A stretch of DNA of 64,000 bases, taken from NCBI RefSeq assembly GCF_007197755.1, contig NZ_CP041636.1:3818001-3882000 (forward strand), written 5' to 3'. Positions 54,201 to 63,255 of the stretch are shown here, in pieces. The position numbers were made by a program, and so were the translations under genes. The stretch is from Ferrovibrio terrae. Lineage in GTDB: Bacteria > Pseudomonadota > Alphaproteobacteria > Ferrovibrionales > Ferrovibrionaceae. Under the pieces are notes generated by a model. The model was not told where the DNA came from. It saw only the letters and a list, made by a program, of their open reading frames with translations, and did not search any database. Every line of letters begins with the position of its first letter. Position 1 is the first letter of the stretch.

Positions 54201-54598
54201 TTCTTGTCCTTCGGCTTCCAGTCCTGCACCGGCAGGCCGGCCTTCTTCCATTCCGAGAGACCGCCATGGATATGCGCGATTTTTTCCAGCCCCATATCCT
54301 GCGCGGTCTTGGTGGCCAGCGCCGAGCGCAGGCCACCGGCGCAATAGAAGATAAAGCGCTTGTCTTCGGCGAATACCGGCTTGTGATACGGGCTTTCCGG
54401 ATCGATCCAGAATTCCAGCATGCCGCGCGTGGCGTGGAATGAGCCCGGAATCAGGCCGTCGCGTTCAAGTTCACGCGGATCGCGGATATCGACGAAGACA
54501 ACATCCGGCTTGTTCAGATGCTCGGCCGCTTGTTCCGGCGTGAGCGTGACGATGGCCTGCATGGCCTCGTCGAGCATGGCTTTGTAGCCCTTGCGCAT
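54197..54598 (-). CDS. Rhodanese-domain sulfurtransferase
   Basis: 133 residues from ATG 54598; an upstream ATG at 54655 overlaps the next gene and is rejected. Rhodanese fold: [20 protein letters not shown], then the active-site loop [10 protein letters not shown] with the persulphide Cys, and [13 protein letters not shown] at the end. A single-domain enzyme that moves sulphane sulphur. Coupled to the CoA-transferase gene by a 4-bp overlap, an arrangement without an obvious shared pathway. Confidence 0.92.
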   Translation of the reverse strand: MRKGYKAMLDEAMQAIVTLTPEQAAEHLNKPDVVFVDIRDPRELERDGLIPGSFHATRGMLEFWIDPESPYHKPVFAEDKRFIFYCAGGLRSALATKTAQDMGLEKIAHIHGGLSEWKKAGLPVQDWKPKDKK

Positions 54599-54633
54599 GG
54601 CGTTCCTCCGCTTCAATTGCGGAGCAGTATAGG

Positions 54634-55767
54634 TCAGTCGCCGAAACCGAGCCAAGAGCGGTCGAAGCGCGGCCTCGGCAGTGGCGGCGTCAGCCTGAGC
54701 TGCCAGGTCCAGCCGGCTTCCGTTACGGCATTGCGCACCGCGAGCAGCAGTGCGTCATCGCCGTCGATCAGCAGCGTGTTGTTGTGCCAGCGTTTCGGCG
54801 GCGGCGGCGCGGCGCCCAGCCGTTCCGTCTCGCCGCTGCGGCCGACCAGCGGCAGTGCCGTCACGACATTGCGCTCGCGATCAAAGCTGAGATCGAGGCC
54901 GGTGAGCCAGTCCCGGCCAGCCAAAAGCCCGAGATCGCGCTGGCGCAGATCCTCGCCATGGCCGGCAATCCGCATGCCGCCAGGCCGCAATGCCACGGCA
55001 ACGCGCTGGCCGCCGGCATCCAGCGCGGTCAGCCGCATGCGCAGTTCGCTGGTGGGAATGGGCGCCCGCGCCGCCTCGCGCTGTGCGGCGAATTCGATGC
55101 ATCGGCCGGCCCCGGCCAGCAGCAGAACGAGCCAGAGCAGCATCACCATGCCATGGCCGGCGCGGCTGTGCAGAATGCGCAGCGGGCCGGGAAAGCGGCG
55201 CGCACGTAATGCTGGAATGGCATGGCGGCGACGCGCCAGCGCAGCGCTGTCGGCGCCGTAGAAAGCGAACAGCGTATCGCCGATCACCAGCCACTGGCCG
55301 CGCGCATAGCCCTTCTTCTCGCTGCCAGCCTCAGTCTGGAACGACACGCCGGCATCGGCATATTCGACGCCCGCAGCGGCAAAGCTGCCGAAACGCTGCT
55401 CGGCGGCGGCCTGGGCGCCTGCGGCGTTGCGAAAGCGCGCGGCGATACAGGCTGTGCCATCGTGGAAGCGTGCCAGTTCTGCGGCCTGCGCCTCGGGGAA
55501 CAACGGCCGCAGGTCGCGGTATTCACTGGCATGACGGCCGAACACCGCCCAGGAATTCATGTAGCCGCCGTAGCGGGTGGCGAGCGCGATACTGTCGATG
55601 CGCAGCCGCGACGCCGCCCAGCGATCGAGCAGCGCATAGAAGCCGGCCGGCACCGCGATGCCACCGGCCAGCAGCAGCAGCAACGCGAACCAGGGACCGT
55701 CGGCCGTCCAGTTGATCTGCGACCAGTCGAACCGATCGACCAGCGCTGCTGCCCAAGCTTCGCTCAT
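54634..55767 (-). CDS. Unknown two-pass membrane protein
   Basis: 377 residues. Membrane helices at about 25-46 (WFALLLLLAGGIAVPAGFYALL) and about 208-226 (MVMLLWLVLLLAGAG) bracket a soluble domain of about 160 residues (NSWAVFGRHASEYRDLRPLF, ACIAARFRNAAGA). A second soluble domain follows (about 240-377), rich in Arg and beta-like strands (ERLGAAPPPPKRWHNNTLLIDGDD, WTWQLRLTPPLP; split). No family recognised. Independent of the convergent transglycosylase gene. Confidence 0.7.
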   Translation of the reverse strand: MSEAWAAALVDRFDWSQINWTADGPWFALLLLLAGGIAVPAGFYALLDRWAASRLRIDSIALATRYGGYMNSWAVFGRHASEYRDLRPLFPEAQAAELARFHDGTACIAARFRNAAGAQAAAEQRFGSFAAAGVEYADAGVSFQTEAGSEKKGYARGQWLVIGDTLFAFYGADSAALARRRHAIPALRARRFPGPLRILHSRAGHGMVMLLWLVLLLAGAGRCIEFAAQREAARAPIPTSELRMRLTALDAGGQRVAVALRPGGMRIAGHGEDLRQRDLGLLAGRDWLTGLDLSFDRERNVVTALPLVGRSGETERLGAAPPPPKRWHNNTLLIDGDDALLLAVRNAVTEAGWTWQLRLTPPLPRPRFDRSWLGFGD

Positions 55768-55889
55768 ACCGCCTGTTTGCCTGTAAATCCGTGTGTAAAC
55801 AAGGGGATAGTGTATTTCTCAGGTATTAACTGAATCTTTCCCCTCACCCGCTATAGGATAATCCGGTCCATATCAGGTTTGCTTTGCCC

Positions 55890-56780
55890 ATGGCTCCCGT
55901 TACGCCGTTCCGTCCCGCCACCACGCCTGCCACCGACAGCTATCGCGTCGGCGGCCATCAGGTAAGCTATGAGCTGCTCAGCACGCTCAAGCAGGCCAGC
56001 AGCCGCACCGGCGTGGATTTCGCCTATCTGGTGGCCCAGGCCGGACAGGAAAGCGGCTTCAAGGCCGATGCCCAGGCCAAGACCAGTTCGGCGCGCGGCC
56101 TGTTCCAGTTCATCGACAGCACCTGGCTGGAAACCGTGCGCGACCACGGCGCCAAGCATGGCCTGGCTGACTATGCCCAGAAGATCGGCACCGCCAGCGA
56201 TGGCCGCCCGCGCGTGACCGACCCGGACGCGCGCAGTGAAATTTTGGCCCTGCGCGACGATCCGCGCATCGCCTCGGTGATGGCCGCGGAATATGCGCGC
56301 AGCAACCAGCAGGTTCTGGCGCGCGAATTCGGCGTCGATGTGAAGAAGGTCGACCTCTATCTCGGCCATTTCCTGGGTCCGAACGGCGCCACCAGATTCC
56401 TCGGCGCGCTGAAGGAGAACCCGACCCAGCCTGCCGCCAACCTGCTGCCTGAGGCCGCCGCCGCCAACAAGGGTGTGTTCTACGGCGCCGATGGCAACCC
56501 GCGCACGCTGGGTGAAATCTACGCCTTCTTCAACGCCAAGCTCGACAGCAAGTCGCAGGGTCTCGATACCGTGCCGCTGGATGGCCAGTCGTCAGGGCTG
56601 GCCGCCGCGCCCTATGGCAATTCCGCTGTGCAGGCGCAGATGGATGAGCAGCGCCGCTTCGTCGACCAGAATATGAAAATGATGGCGATGGAAATGCTGC
56701 ACAAGATCATGCTCGGCAACAAAAGCCGGCTGATGGGGCTGGGCAGCCCCAGGAGCAGCTTCGACAGCGGCGAGAGCTGA
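55890..56780 (+). CDS. Lytic-transglycosylase-like (SLT fold) protein
   Basis: 296 residues, from ATG 55890 (a TTG at 55884 is possible). The SLT-like domain is at about 40-190: FAYLVAQAGQESGFKADAQAKTSSARGLFQF (given in parts), with the catalytic Glu in QESGF, then STWLETVRDHG. No signal peptide is evident, so export must occur by another path or the protein acts as a flagellar or phage-like lysin. It ends in a Met-rich helix (MKMMAMEMLHKIM). Chaperone-rod flagellar relatives exist, but the role is not proven. Confidence 0.82.
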   Translation: MAPVTPFRPATTPATDSYRVGGHQVSYELLSTLKQASSRTGVDFAYLVAQAGQESGFKADAQAKTSSARGLFQFIDSTWLETVRDHGAKHGLADYAQKIGTASDGRPRVTDPDARSEILALRDDPRIASVMAAEYARSNQQVLAREFGVDVKKVDLYLGHFLGPNGATRFLGALKENPTQPAANLLPEAAAANKGVFYGADGNPRTLGEIYAFFNAKLDSKSQGLDTVPLDGQSSGLAAAPYGNSAVQAQMDEQRRFVDQNMKMMAMEMLHKIMLGNKSRLMGLGSPRSSFDSGES

Positions 56781-56803
56781 AGCCCTCGCCTGCCCCGCCC
56801 TGA

Positions 56804-57742
56804 TCAGACGACTTTCGTCAGCACGGGCTTGCCGGCGAACCAGGCTTCCAGATTCTTCAGCATCAGATCGCCCATCGCCTGGCGCGTTTCATGCGTGCCC
56901 GAGCCGACATGCGGCGCGAGCGCCACGGTGTCGAGCGACCACAGCGCTTCCGGCACGTTCGGCTCGTCGGCGAACACGTCCAGACCCGCGCCGGCGATCT
57001 TCTTCTCCACCAGCGCCTTCACCAGCGCCGGCTCCTCCACCACGCTGCCCCGTGCGATATTGACAATGTAGCCATCGGCGCCCAGTGCGTCGATCACGGC
57101 TGCATTTACAAGCTGGTTGGTTTCTTTGCCGCCCGGGCAGGAGATCATCAGGATATCTACATCCTTCGCCATGGCGACAAGGTTGTCGTAATAGCGCCAA
57201 CTCAGATCGGCTTTCTTGCGCGGACCGAAATAGGCGATCTGCAGGCCGAAGGCTTCGGCGCGCTTGGCAATCGCCTGACCGATACGGCCGGCGCCGACGA
57301 TGCCCATGATGCGGCCGCCCAGCTTGTCGGTGAGCGGGAACTTGTCCTTCGGCCAGCGGCCCGTACGAACGAACTGGTCGGCCTGCGGGATGCGGCGCAT
57401 CATCGCGAGCGTCAGCGCCATCGCGGTATCGGCGACGCAGTCGGTCAGCACGTCCGGCGTGTTGGTCACGGTGACGCCGCGGTCCCTGGCGCAGCCGATG
57501 TCGATGGAGTCATAGCCGACGCCGAAGCTGGAGATGATTTCGAGCTTCGGCAGCGCCTCGATCAGCTCGCGGCTCGCCCCCGCTCCGCCCGACGTCGCCA
57601 TGCCGCGTACGCGCGGCGCGATCTCTTTCAGCAAAGCGGCCTTGTCCGTGGCTTCCCACAGCTTGTGGACCGTGTAGGCGCCATCCAGCACCTTCTGGAC
57701 GGCCGGCGGCATGGCGGTGGTCTGCAGGATTTCGACGGCCAT
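56804..57742 (-). CDS. 2-hydroxyacid dehydrogenase (hydroxypyruvate/hydroxyphenylpyruvate reductase-like)
   Basis: 312 residues from ATG 57742 (GGAGGAA upstream). NAD-binding motif GIVGAGRIGQAIA. Catalytic Arg in NIARGSVV, Glu in FADEPNVPEAL and His in LAPHVGSGT, i.e. the complete D-2-hydroxyacid dehydrogenase triad. Likely reduces hydroxypyruvate or glyoxylate. The isomerase and DenD genes in this window act on the same class of acids, but they are not adjacent. Confidence 0.93.
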   Translation of the reverse strand: MAVEILQTTAMPPAVQKVLDGAYTVHKLWEATDKAALLKEIAPRVRGMATSGGAGASRELIEALPKLEIISSFGVGYDSIDIGCARDRGVTVTNTPDVLTDCVADTAMALTLAMMRRIPQADQFVRTGRWPKDKFPLTDKLGGRIMGIVGAGRIGQAIAKRAEAFGLQIAYFGPRKKADLSWRYYDNLVAMAKDVDILMISCPGGKETNQLVNAAVIDALGADGYIVNIARGSVVEEPALVKALVEKKIAGAGLDVFADEPNVPEALWSLDTVALAPHVGSGTHETRQAMGDLMLKNLEAWFAGKPVLTKVV

Positions 57743-57829
57743 CGGGTATTCCTCCAACTGATATATGAGTTGGCGCAAACCCTAGCGGGGGGAGGACGCT
57801 ACCCGCAAGCCGCAGGACCAATGGACCAA

Positions 57830-57854
57830 ATGGCCCACGGCCCCTTTGGGCCAT
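57830..57854. promoter_or_regulatory. Inverted repeat before the PAS_5 gene
   Basis: ATGGCCCA (57830-57837) and TGGGCCAT (57847-57854), perfect 8-bp arms around a 9-bp spacer, embedded in a sequence with repeated ATGG/CCAT words. It lies in the 224-bp gap between the divergent dehydrogenase (57742) and PAS_5 (57967) genes, so it may bind a regulator of either. Confidence 0.45.
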
Positions 57855-57966
57855 ACCCGGCTAACCCTGCAAGAGTATTTCCCGACTGCCGAATCCCGTC
57901 ATCCTGTCGATTGTCGGACAAGGGCTTGGGTTATTTCGGGGAACCCTCGGCCGATGGGGTGCAGGC

Positions 57967-58476
57967 ATGAATATAGAGCCACATTTTCTGTCGCGGTTTC
58001 TGCGGCTCGGCCCCGGACCGCATCACGCGGCGAACGCGCCGGCGATCAGCAACCCCCGACTGCAGCGGCTGTATGAATTGTGGGACACAAAACGTGGCGG
58101 CAGCCTTGTGGCGCCGGCGCGCAGCGATTTCAGCATCGCCGAATTCAAACCCTGGCTCGGCAATCTGCTGATCCTCGACAATATCGGCGCGCGCGAGGAT
58201 ATCCGCTTCCGCCTGTATGGCACGAACCTCGCCGAGCTGTTCGGTTTCGACCTCACCTACAAGACCGTGCTGGAATCGACACTGCTGATCGGCGACCGGC
58301 CACTGGTGGAATATCAGGAAGTCTCGCAACAGCAGCGACCGATCCATGTCTCGCGCTTCACGCCGACGGCGCGCCGCCATATCGCGGTCGACAAGCTGGC
58401 ACTGCCGCTGATGTCGCATGATCGCGTCGACCAGATCCTGGCCGCGATCTATCCGTCCGAACCTGACGAGATTTAG
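57967..58476 (+). CDS. PAS_5-domain protein (fourth copy)
   Basis: 169 residues. Pattern: NPRLQRLYELWDTKRGGSLVAPARSDFSIAEFKPWLGNLL (given in parts), RFRLYGTNLAELFGFDLT in the core and ISRF-like strand before HVDKLALPLMSH. It is soluble with no output domain. It converges on a LuxR gene with a 5-bp gap. Confidence 0.78.
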   Translation: MNIEPHFLSRFLRLGPGPHHAANAPAISNPRLQRLYELWDTKRGGSLVAPARSDFSIAEFKPWLGNLLILDNIGAREDIRFRLYGTNLAELFGFDLTYKTVLESTLLIGDRPLVEYQEVSQQQRPIHVSRFTPTARRHIAVDKLALPLMSHDRVDQILAAIYPSEPDEI

Positions 58477-58481
58477 CGGGC

Positions 58482-59606
58482 CTAATTACCCAGACCGTTG
58501 CCGAGCAGGCGCACCAGGTCGTAGTGCCGCGCGACGCCGAGCTTGCGATACAGGTTGCGCCGGTGCACGCGGATGGTGTTGACGCTGTTGCCCAGCATCT
58601 GCGCCACGCGCTTGACCGGATGACCCGCCACCAGATGCTCGGCCACCCGCACTTCCGACGGGCTGAGACCGAACTGGCTGGCGAGCGTAGCATCGAGGCC
58701 ATGCTCGGCGACCGGCTCGCTGAAAATCTGGATCGCCAGTTCTACGCCGTCGCCGGCGAAATAGTATTTGCGCAGCGACAGCGGCATGATCTGCAGCCGG
58801 TACGGCCGGCCGGCGGGCCGCCGCACGAACACGGTCGAGCCCGGCCGCGACAGGATCGGACTGTTCATCAGCGAGAAGATTTCCTGCTGCAGTTTCCGGT
58901 TGTCGTCGGCATTGGCTGCGGCCAGCGCACCGCCCGTGATCACCAGGCCGTCATTGTCGCAGCAGATCGCCGAGGCAACTTCGTTCATCGACTGCACGCG
59001 GCCGCTGCGATCGAGCACGACCAGGCCGACGCCGCGTTCGGCCATCGAGGCCGTAAAGAAGTCGAGATGGCGGTCGCGCGCGATCATGGTGCCACGCAGC
59101 TGGAACATGGTCTGGAAATGCGGAATCATCTCGCTCAACCCGACAATGGTATCCTCATCGAACTCACCGAAGCGGTCGCCGCGATTGAGCACGAAGTAAT
59201 TGAAGCGGTCGCCATCCTGGGCAAAGATTCCGGTGGCGAGATACTGGTGCCCGGCGGGCCGCAGGAATTCATTGACGAACTGGTCGCGCATCTGGCGTTC
59301 GCGCGACAGCATGCTGCTGGTGGTGAGCACGCGGCCAAGATTGCCCCGCAGCATCATGATCGGACGGAACGGGCTGCGCATCGCGTAGTATTCCGGCAGG
59401 CGCGGCGCTTCTTCGCTCTCATTAGCGCAGCCGGACACGCGCAGGCCGTCGCGACGCGAGGGACCTTCCATGGTCGCAATGGTGGCGAGGCTCGCATTGT
59501 AAGCGAGCGCGAGTTCGCTCAGGAACGGCGACAGGTTCTGATCGTCGGCCGCTGCGAGATACAGCTTCTGCAGCAGGCGCGACGAGTTAATCTCGGAATA
59601 CGACAT
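58482..59606 (-). CDS. LuxR-family transcriptional regulator
   Basis: 374 residues. The N-terminal two-thirds is a sensory region without a recognised ligand domain (about 1-300; MSEMIPHFQTMFQLR helix and a PAS-like patch around LVVLDRSGRVQSMNEVASAI). The C-terminal HTH_LuxR is clear: LSPSEVRVAEHLVAGHPVKRVAQMLGNSVNTIRVHRRNLYRKL (about 312-354, given in parts). No receiver or autoinducer-binding motif is visible. Target genes are not adjacent. Confidence 0.92.
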   Translation of the reverse strand: MSYSEINSSRLLQKLYLAAADDQNLSPFLSELALAYNASLATIATMEGPSRRDGLRVSGCANESEEAPRLPEYYAMRSPFRPIMMLRGNLGRVLTTSSMLSRERQMRDQFVNEFLRPAGHQYLATGIFAQDGDRFNYFVLNRGDRFGEFDEDTIVGLSEMIPHFQTMFQLRGTMIARDRHLDFFTASMAERGVGLVVLDRSGRVQSMNEVASAICCDNDGLVITGGALAAANADDNRKLQQEIFSLMNSPILSRPGSTVFVRRPAGRPYRLQIMPLSLRKYYFAGDGVELAIQIFSEPVAEHGLDATLASQFGLSPSEVRVAEHLVAGHPVKRVAQMLGNSVNTIRVHRRNLYRKLGVARHYDLVRLLGNGLGN

Positions 59607-59798
59607 TCAGCTCCCCCGCAAACGTCGAATTGCGCGCAGTCAATGCGCGACTGTACGTCCAAACTCAAGTGCAGAATTGAGACCCTGCAATTTTACCCGC
59701 TTTTGGCGAGGTTTTGCAGCTTTTTAGGTCGCACGGGGGTCACAACTGAGGGAGAAGCCGCCCGCAAAACAGGCAACCGTTTGGATGATTATTTCCGG

Positions 59799-60845
59799 TC
59801 AGGCCGCCTTCGCGGCTGACGCTACGGAAGCGCGGGGGACCGGACGCTCCAGCGGCACCAGATTCCGCAAGAATTGGTCCGTGCACGCATCCCACGAATA
59901 CTGCAGCGCCAGGTCGCGGCAGGCTTCCGGCGACTTGCCCAGCGCGCCCCGGATCGCGACTGCCAGATCCTCATCCAGCGCACCGACTTCGGGATGCGGT
60001 CCGATGATGTCGATCGGTCCGGTGACCGGATAGGCGGCGACCGGCACGCCCGAGGCCAGCGCCTCCAGCACGACAAGGCCGAATGTGTCGGTCAGGCTGG
60101 GGAAGACGAACACATCGGCTGCCGAGAAGTAGCTGGCGAGATGGCCGTTCTCCAGATAGCCGGCAAACACGGCTTCAGGATACTTCGCGCGATAGCCGTC
60201 CAGATCTGGACCGATGCCGACCACCAGCTTGGTGCCATCGAGTTTGAGTTTCAGGAAGGCCTCGACATTCTTGTCGACCACGACGCGGCCGGCATAGAGG
60301 TAGATCGGGCGCGGCAGGTCGAGAATATCCTTCGGCCGCGGCTTGAAGCGTTCGATATCCACGCCGCGCGACCAGGTGCGCAGGTTCTTGAAACCGCGCT
60401 CGGTCAGGCTCTGCGCCAGGCTGTCGGTCGCCACCATCATTCCGGCGCCGCCATTGTGGAACCAGCGCATGAAGGCATAGCTCCAGCTGAGCGGAATGCC
60501 GGTGCGCTCCTGGACGTATTCCGGGAACTTGGTGTGATAGGCGGTGGTGAAGATCAGGTTATGGCGCTTGCAGTATTTGCGCGCCGCCATGCCGAGCGGG
60601 CCTTCGGTGGCGATATGGATGGCGTCGGGTGCGAAGGCCTCGATCAGCCGGACCAGCTTGCGATAGGGCAGGATCGACAATTCGATCTCGGGGTAGGTCG
60701 GGCAAGGCACGCGGCGGAATTCGCCCGGGCCGATCACCTCGACCACGTGACCGCGCTTTTCCAGCACCTCGCGGGTCTTGGTCAGGGTCCGTACCACGCC
60801 GTTGACCTGCGGATGCCAGGCATCCGAGACGATCAGAATACGCAT
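59799..60845 (-). CDS. GT4-family glycosyltransferase (diacylglycerol/mannosyl type)
   Basis: 348 residues from ATG 60845; GGGAGAAAG is upstream. GT-B fold. The N-terminal VSDAWHPQVNGVVRTL and VEVIGPGEFRR and the C-terminal FVFPSLTDTFGLVVLEALASG with the EX7E motif match GT4 enzymes such as those making glucuronosyl or mannosyl diacylglycerol. WSRGVDIERFKP precedes the C-terminal domain. Substrate unknown; a lipid role is usual for this branch. Confidence 0.9.
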   Translation of the reverse strand: MRILIVSDAWHPQVNGVVRTLTKTREVLEKRGHVVEVIGPGEFRRVPCPTYPEIELSILPYRKLVRLIEAFAPDAIHIATEGPLGMAARKYCKRHNLIFTTAYHTKFPEYVQERTGIPLSWSYAFMRWFHNGGAGMMVATDSLAQSLTERGFKNLRTWSRGVDIERFKPRPKDILDLPRPIYLYAGRVVVDKNVEAFLKLKLDGTKLVVGIGPDLDGYRAKYPEAVFAGYLENGHLASYFSAADVFVFPSLTDTFGLVVLEALASGVPVAAYPVTGPIDIIGPHPEVGALDEDLAVAIRGALGKSPEACRDLALQYSWDACTDQFLRNLVPLERPVPRASVASAAKAA

Positions 60846-61078
60846 GCCGTTCTTTCTCCCACTCGCGTTCTGGCTCATGACGGGCCGAATCACCGAGTCC
60901 CGATTTCATCGCGATTCGATGACAGACGGATGAAAGGCTGGGGATAAGTCGGAGACAGTGGTGAAACTTTGATGACAATCCACAAAGGGTTACCGCCCGG
61001 GTCGAGGTGGAATCCCGGCGTTGCCCGGCCGTGGACGGATTGTCATAATCCGGCAACCCAAACCGGAGCCGCTGCATT

Positions 61079-62170
61079 ATGACCCTGATCCGCCTGCCCC
61101 TCCTCGCCGCACTGCTGGCCATCACGTCCCTTGGCGCAGTTGCCCAGGAGAAGGTCGTCAACGTCTACAACTGGTCGGACTATGTCGATCCGCAGGTGCT
61201 GAAGGATTTCGAGACCGAGACCGGCATCAAGGTGCACTACGACGTCTACGACAGCAACGACACGCTCGAAGCGAAACTGCTCGCCGGCAAGAGCGGCTAC
61301 GACATCGTGGTGCCGACGCAGTACTACATGGCGCGCCAAGCGCAGGCCAAGCTGCTCCGCCCGCTCGACAAGTCGAAGATCCCGAACTTCACCAAACTCG
61401 ATCCGGCGCAGATGGAACGTCTGGCCAAATACGATGCTGGCAACCAGCATGCCGCGATCTATCTCTGGGGCACCAGCGGCATCGGCCTCAACCCCGACAA
61501 GATCAAGCAGCGCATGCCTAATCCGCCGTCTTACAGCTTGCGCATGCTGTTCGATCCTGAAGTGGTGTCGAAATTCGCCGATTGCGGCGTGGTGATGCTG
61601 GATGCGCCGGACGAGATCCTGCCTGCCGCGCTGAAATATCTCGGCCTCGATCCGAACGCCAAGGACGCCGCCAGCATTGCCAAGGCCGAGGCCGTGCTGA
61701 TGAAGGTGCGCCCCTACATCCGCAAGTTCCATTCCTCGCAATACATCAACGACCTCGCCAACGGCGATGCCTGCCTGGCCTATGGTTACTCGGGCGACAT
61801 CCTGCAGGCCCGCACCCGCGCCGAAGAGGCCAAGAAGGGCGTGCGCGTGCAGTATCTGCTGCCGAAGGAAGGTGCCCAGCAGTGGTTCGACGTGATGGTG
61901 ATCCCGGCCGATGCGCCCAATCCTGACAACGCGCATGCCTTCATCAACTACGTGCTGCAGCCCAAGGTGATGGCCAAGATCACCAATGCCGTGCAGTACC
62001 CGAACGCCGTGCCTGAGTCGCTGCCGCTGGTGTCGAAGGATGCTATGGCCGACAAGGACGTGTTCCCGCTGGCCGAGGCGCTGAAGTACCTTTACACCGT
62101 GGTGCCGTCCAGCCAGACGGAGCAGCGCACGATCAGCCGCACATGGACTCGCATCAAGGGCGGCAACTAG
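61079..62170 (+). CDS. potF: Polyamine ABC transporter periplasmic binding protein
   Basis: 363 residues. A signal peptide (RLPLLAALLAITSLGAVAQ) precedes VVNVYNWSDYVDP, the strong start of PotF/PotD proteins. The polyamine-binding acidic residues are expected in FDVMVIPADAPNPDNAHAF and IYLWGTSGIGLNPDK. It binds putrescine or spermidine in the periplasm. Together with Odc (37079) it suggests active polyamine homeostasis. Confidence 0.94.
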   Translation: MTLIRLPLLAALLAITSLGAVAQEKVVNVYNWSDYVDPQVLKDFETETGIKVHYDVYDSNDTLEAKLLAGKSGYDIVVPTQYYMARQAQAKLLRPLDKSKIPNFTKLDPAQMERLAKYDAGNQHAAIYLWGTSGIGLNPDKIKQRMPNPPSYSLRMLFDPEVVSKFADCGVVMLDAPDEILPAALKYLGLDPNAKDAASIAKAEAVLMKVRPYIRKFHSSQYINDLANGDACLAYGYSGDILQARTRAEEAKKGVRVQYLLPKEGAQQWFDVMVIPADAPNPDNAHAFINYVLQPKVMAKITNAVQYPNAVPESLPLVSKDAMADKDVFPLAEALKYLYTVVPSSQTEQRTISRTWTRIKGGN

Positions 62171-62172
62171 GC

Positions 62173-63255
62173 GTGCCTCTGCTTCAGCTTGCCGGCGTCT
62201 GTAAATCCTATGGCGCCGAACCGGCCGTCAGCAGTCTGAATCTGAGCGTCGACGAGGGCGAATCCCTCGTCCTGCTCGGCCCATCCGGTTGCGGCAAGTC
62301 CACCTTGCTGCGGATGATCGCCGGGCTGGAGACGCCGGACAGCGGCCATATCCTGCTGGATGGCCGCGACATCACCGCCCTGCCGCCCAACCACCGGCCC
62401 GTCAACATGATGTTCCAGTCCTATGCGCTGTTTCCGCATTTGAGCGTGCGCGACAACATCGCCTTCGGCCTGCGCCGCGAGAGACTGCCGGCGTCCGAGA
62501 TTGCCGTACGCACGGCGGAAGCCATGGCGATGCTGGAGATCGAAAGTTTCGCCACCCGCAAGCCGCATCAGCTGTCCGGCGGCCAGCAGCAGCGCGTCGC
62601 TTTGGCGCGCGCGCTGGTGAAACGGCCCCGCATGCTGCTGCTCGACGAACCGCTTGGTGCATTGGATAAACGCCTGCGCCAGCAGACCCAGGCTGAGCTG
62701 CGCAAGCTGAACCGGCAGACCGGCATCACCTTCGTCTTCGTCACCCATGACAACGACGAGGCCATGGCGCTGGCCGACCGCATCGCCGTGATGGACCATG
62801 GCCGCTTCCGCCAGCTGGATGCGCCGCGCCGGATATACGACCGGCCAATCGACCGCTTCGTCGCCAGCCTGATGGCCGAGACCAACCTGTTCAATGCAGC
62901 CGTCGAAAGCGGCAGCGGCGGCCTGGTGACGGCGCGCAGCGGCATCCTGCGGCTGCATTACAGCGCCGATGCCGAACGGCCTACCCGCAATGGCCGGCAG
63001 GAACTGTCGCTGCGGCCGGAGCAGATCGAGATTTCGCGCGAGCCGTTGGAAACCGTGGCCAATGCCGCCACCGGCATCGTCGCAGATATCGACTATATCG
63101 GCGACATGACCGGAATCTCCGTACGGCTGGATGACGGCCAGGTATTGAAGGCCTCACAGCTCAATGCCCTGCACGAACCGCTGCTCGAACTCGACCAGCA
63201 GGTCTGGCTCAACTGGGAGGCCGATGCGCTGGTGCCGTTGCGGAGTCAGGAGTGA
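62173..63255 (+). CDS. potG: Polyamine ABC transporter ATPase
   Basis: 360 residues from GTG 62173, which follows the potF stop by 2 bp; an ATG at 62143 that overlaps potF by 28 bp is the alternative. Walker A GPSGCGKST, signature LSGGQQQRVALARAL, Walker B MLLLDEPLGALD and a C-terminal TOBE-type domain are present. It powers PotH/PotI. The stop overlaps the potH start. Confidence 0.94.
   Translation: MPLLQLAGVCKSYGAEPAVSSLNLSVDEGESLVLLGPSGCGKSTLLRMIAGLETPDSGHILLDGRDITALPPNHRPVNMMFQSYALFPHLSVRDNIAFGLRRERLPASEIAVRTAEAMAMLEIESFATRKPHQLSGGQQQRVALARALVKRPRMLLLDEPLGALDKRLRQQTQAELRKLNRQTGITFVFVTHDNDEAMALADRIAVMDHGRFRQLDAPRRIYDRPIDRFVASLMAETNLFNAAVESGSGGLVTARSGILRLHYSADAERPTRNGRQELSLRPEQIEISREPLETVANAATGIVADIDYIGDMTGISVRLDDGQVLKASQLNALHEPLLELDQQVWLNWEADALVPLRSQE

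Noticed and set aside
55890-56780. Calling the transglycosylase-like gene part of a prophage.
   Set aside because: No integrase, capsid, tail or lysis genes nearby and no compositional break.
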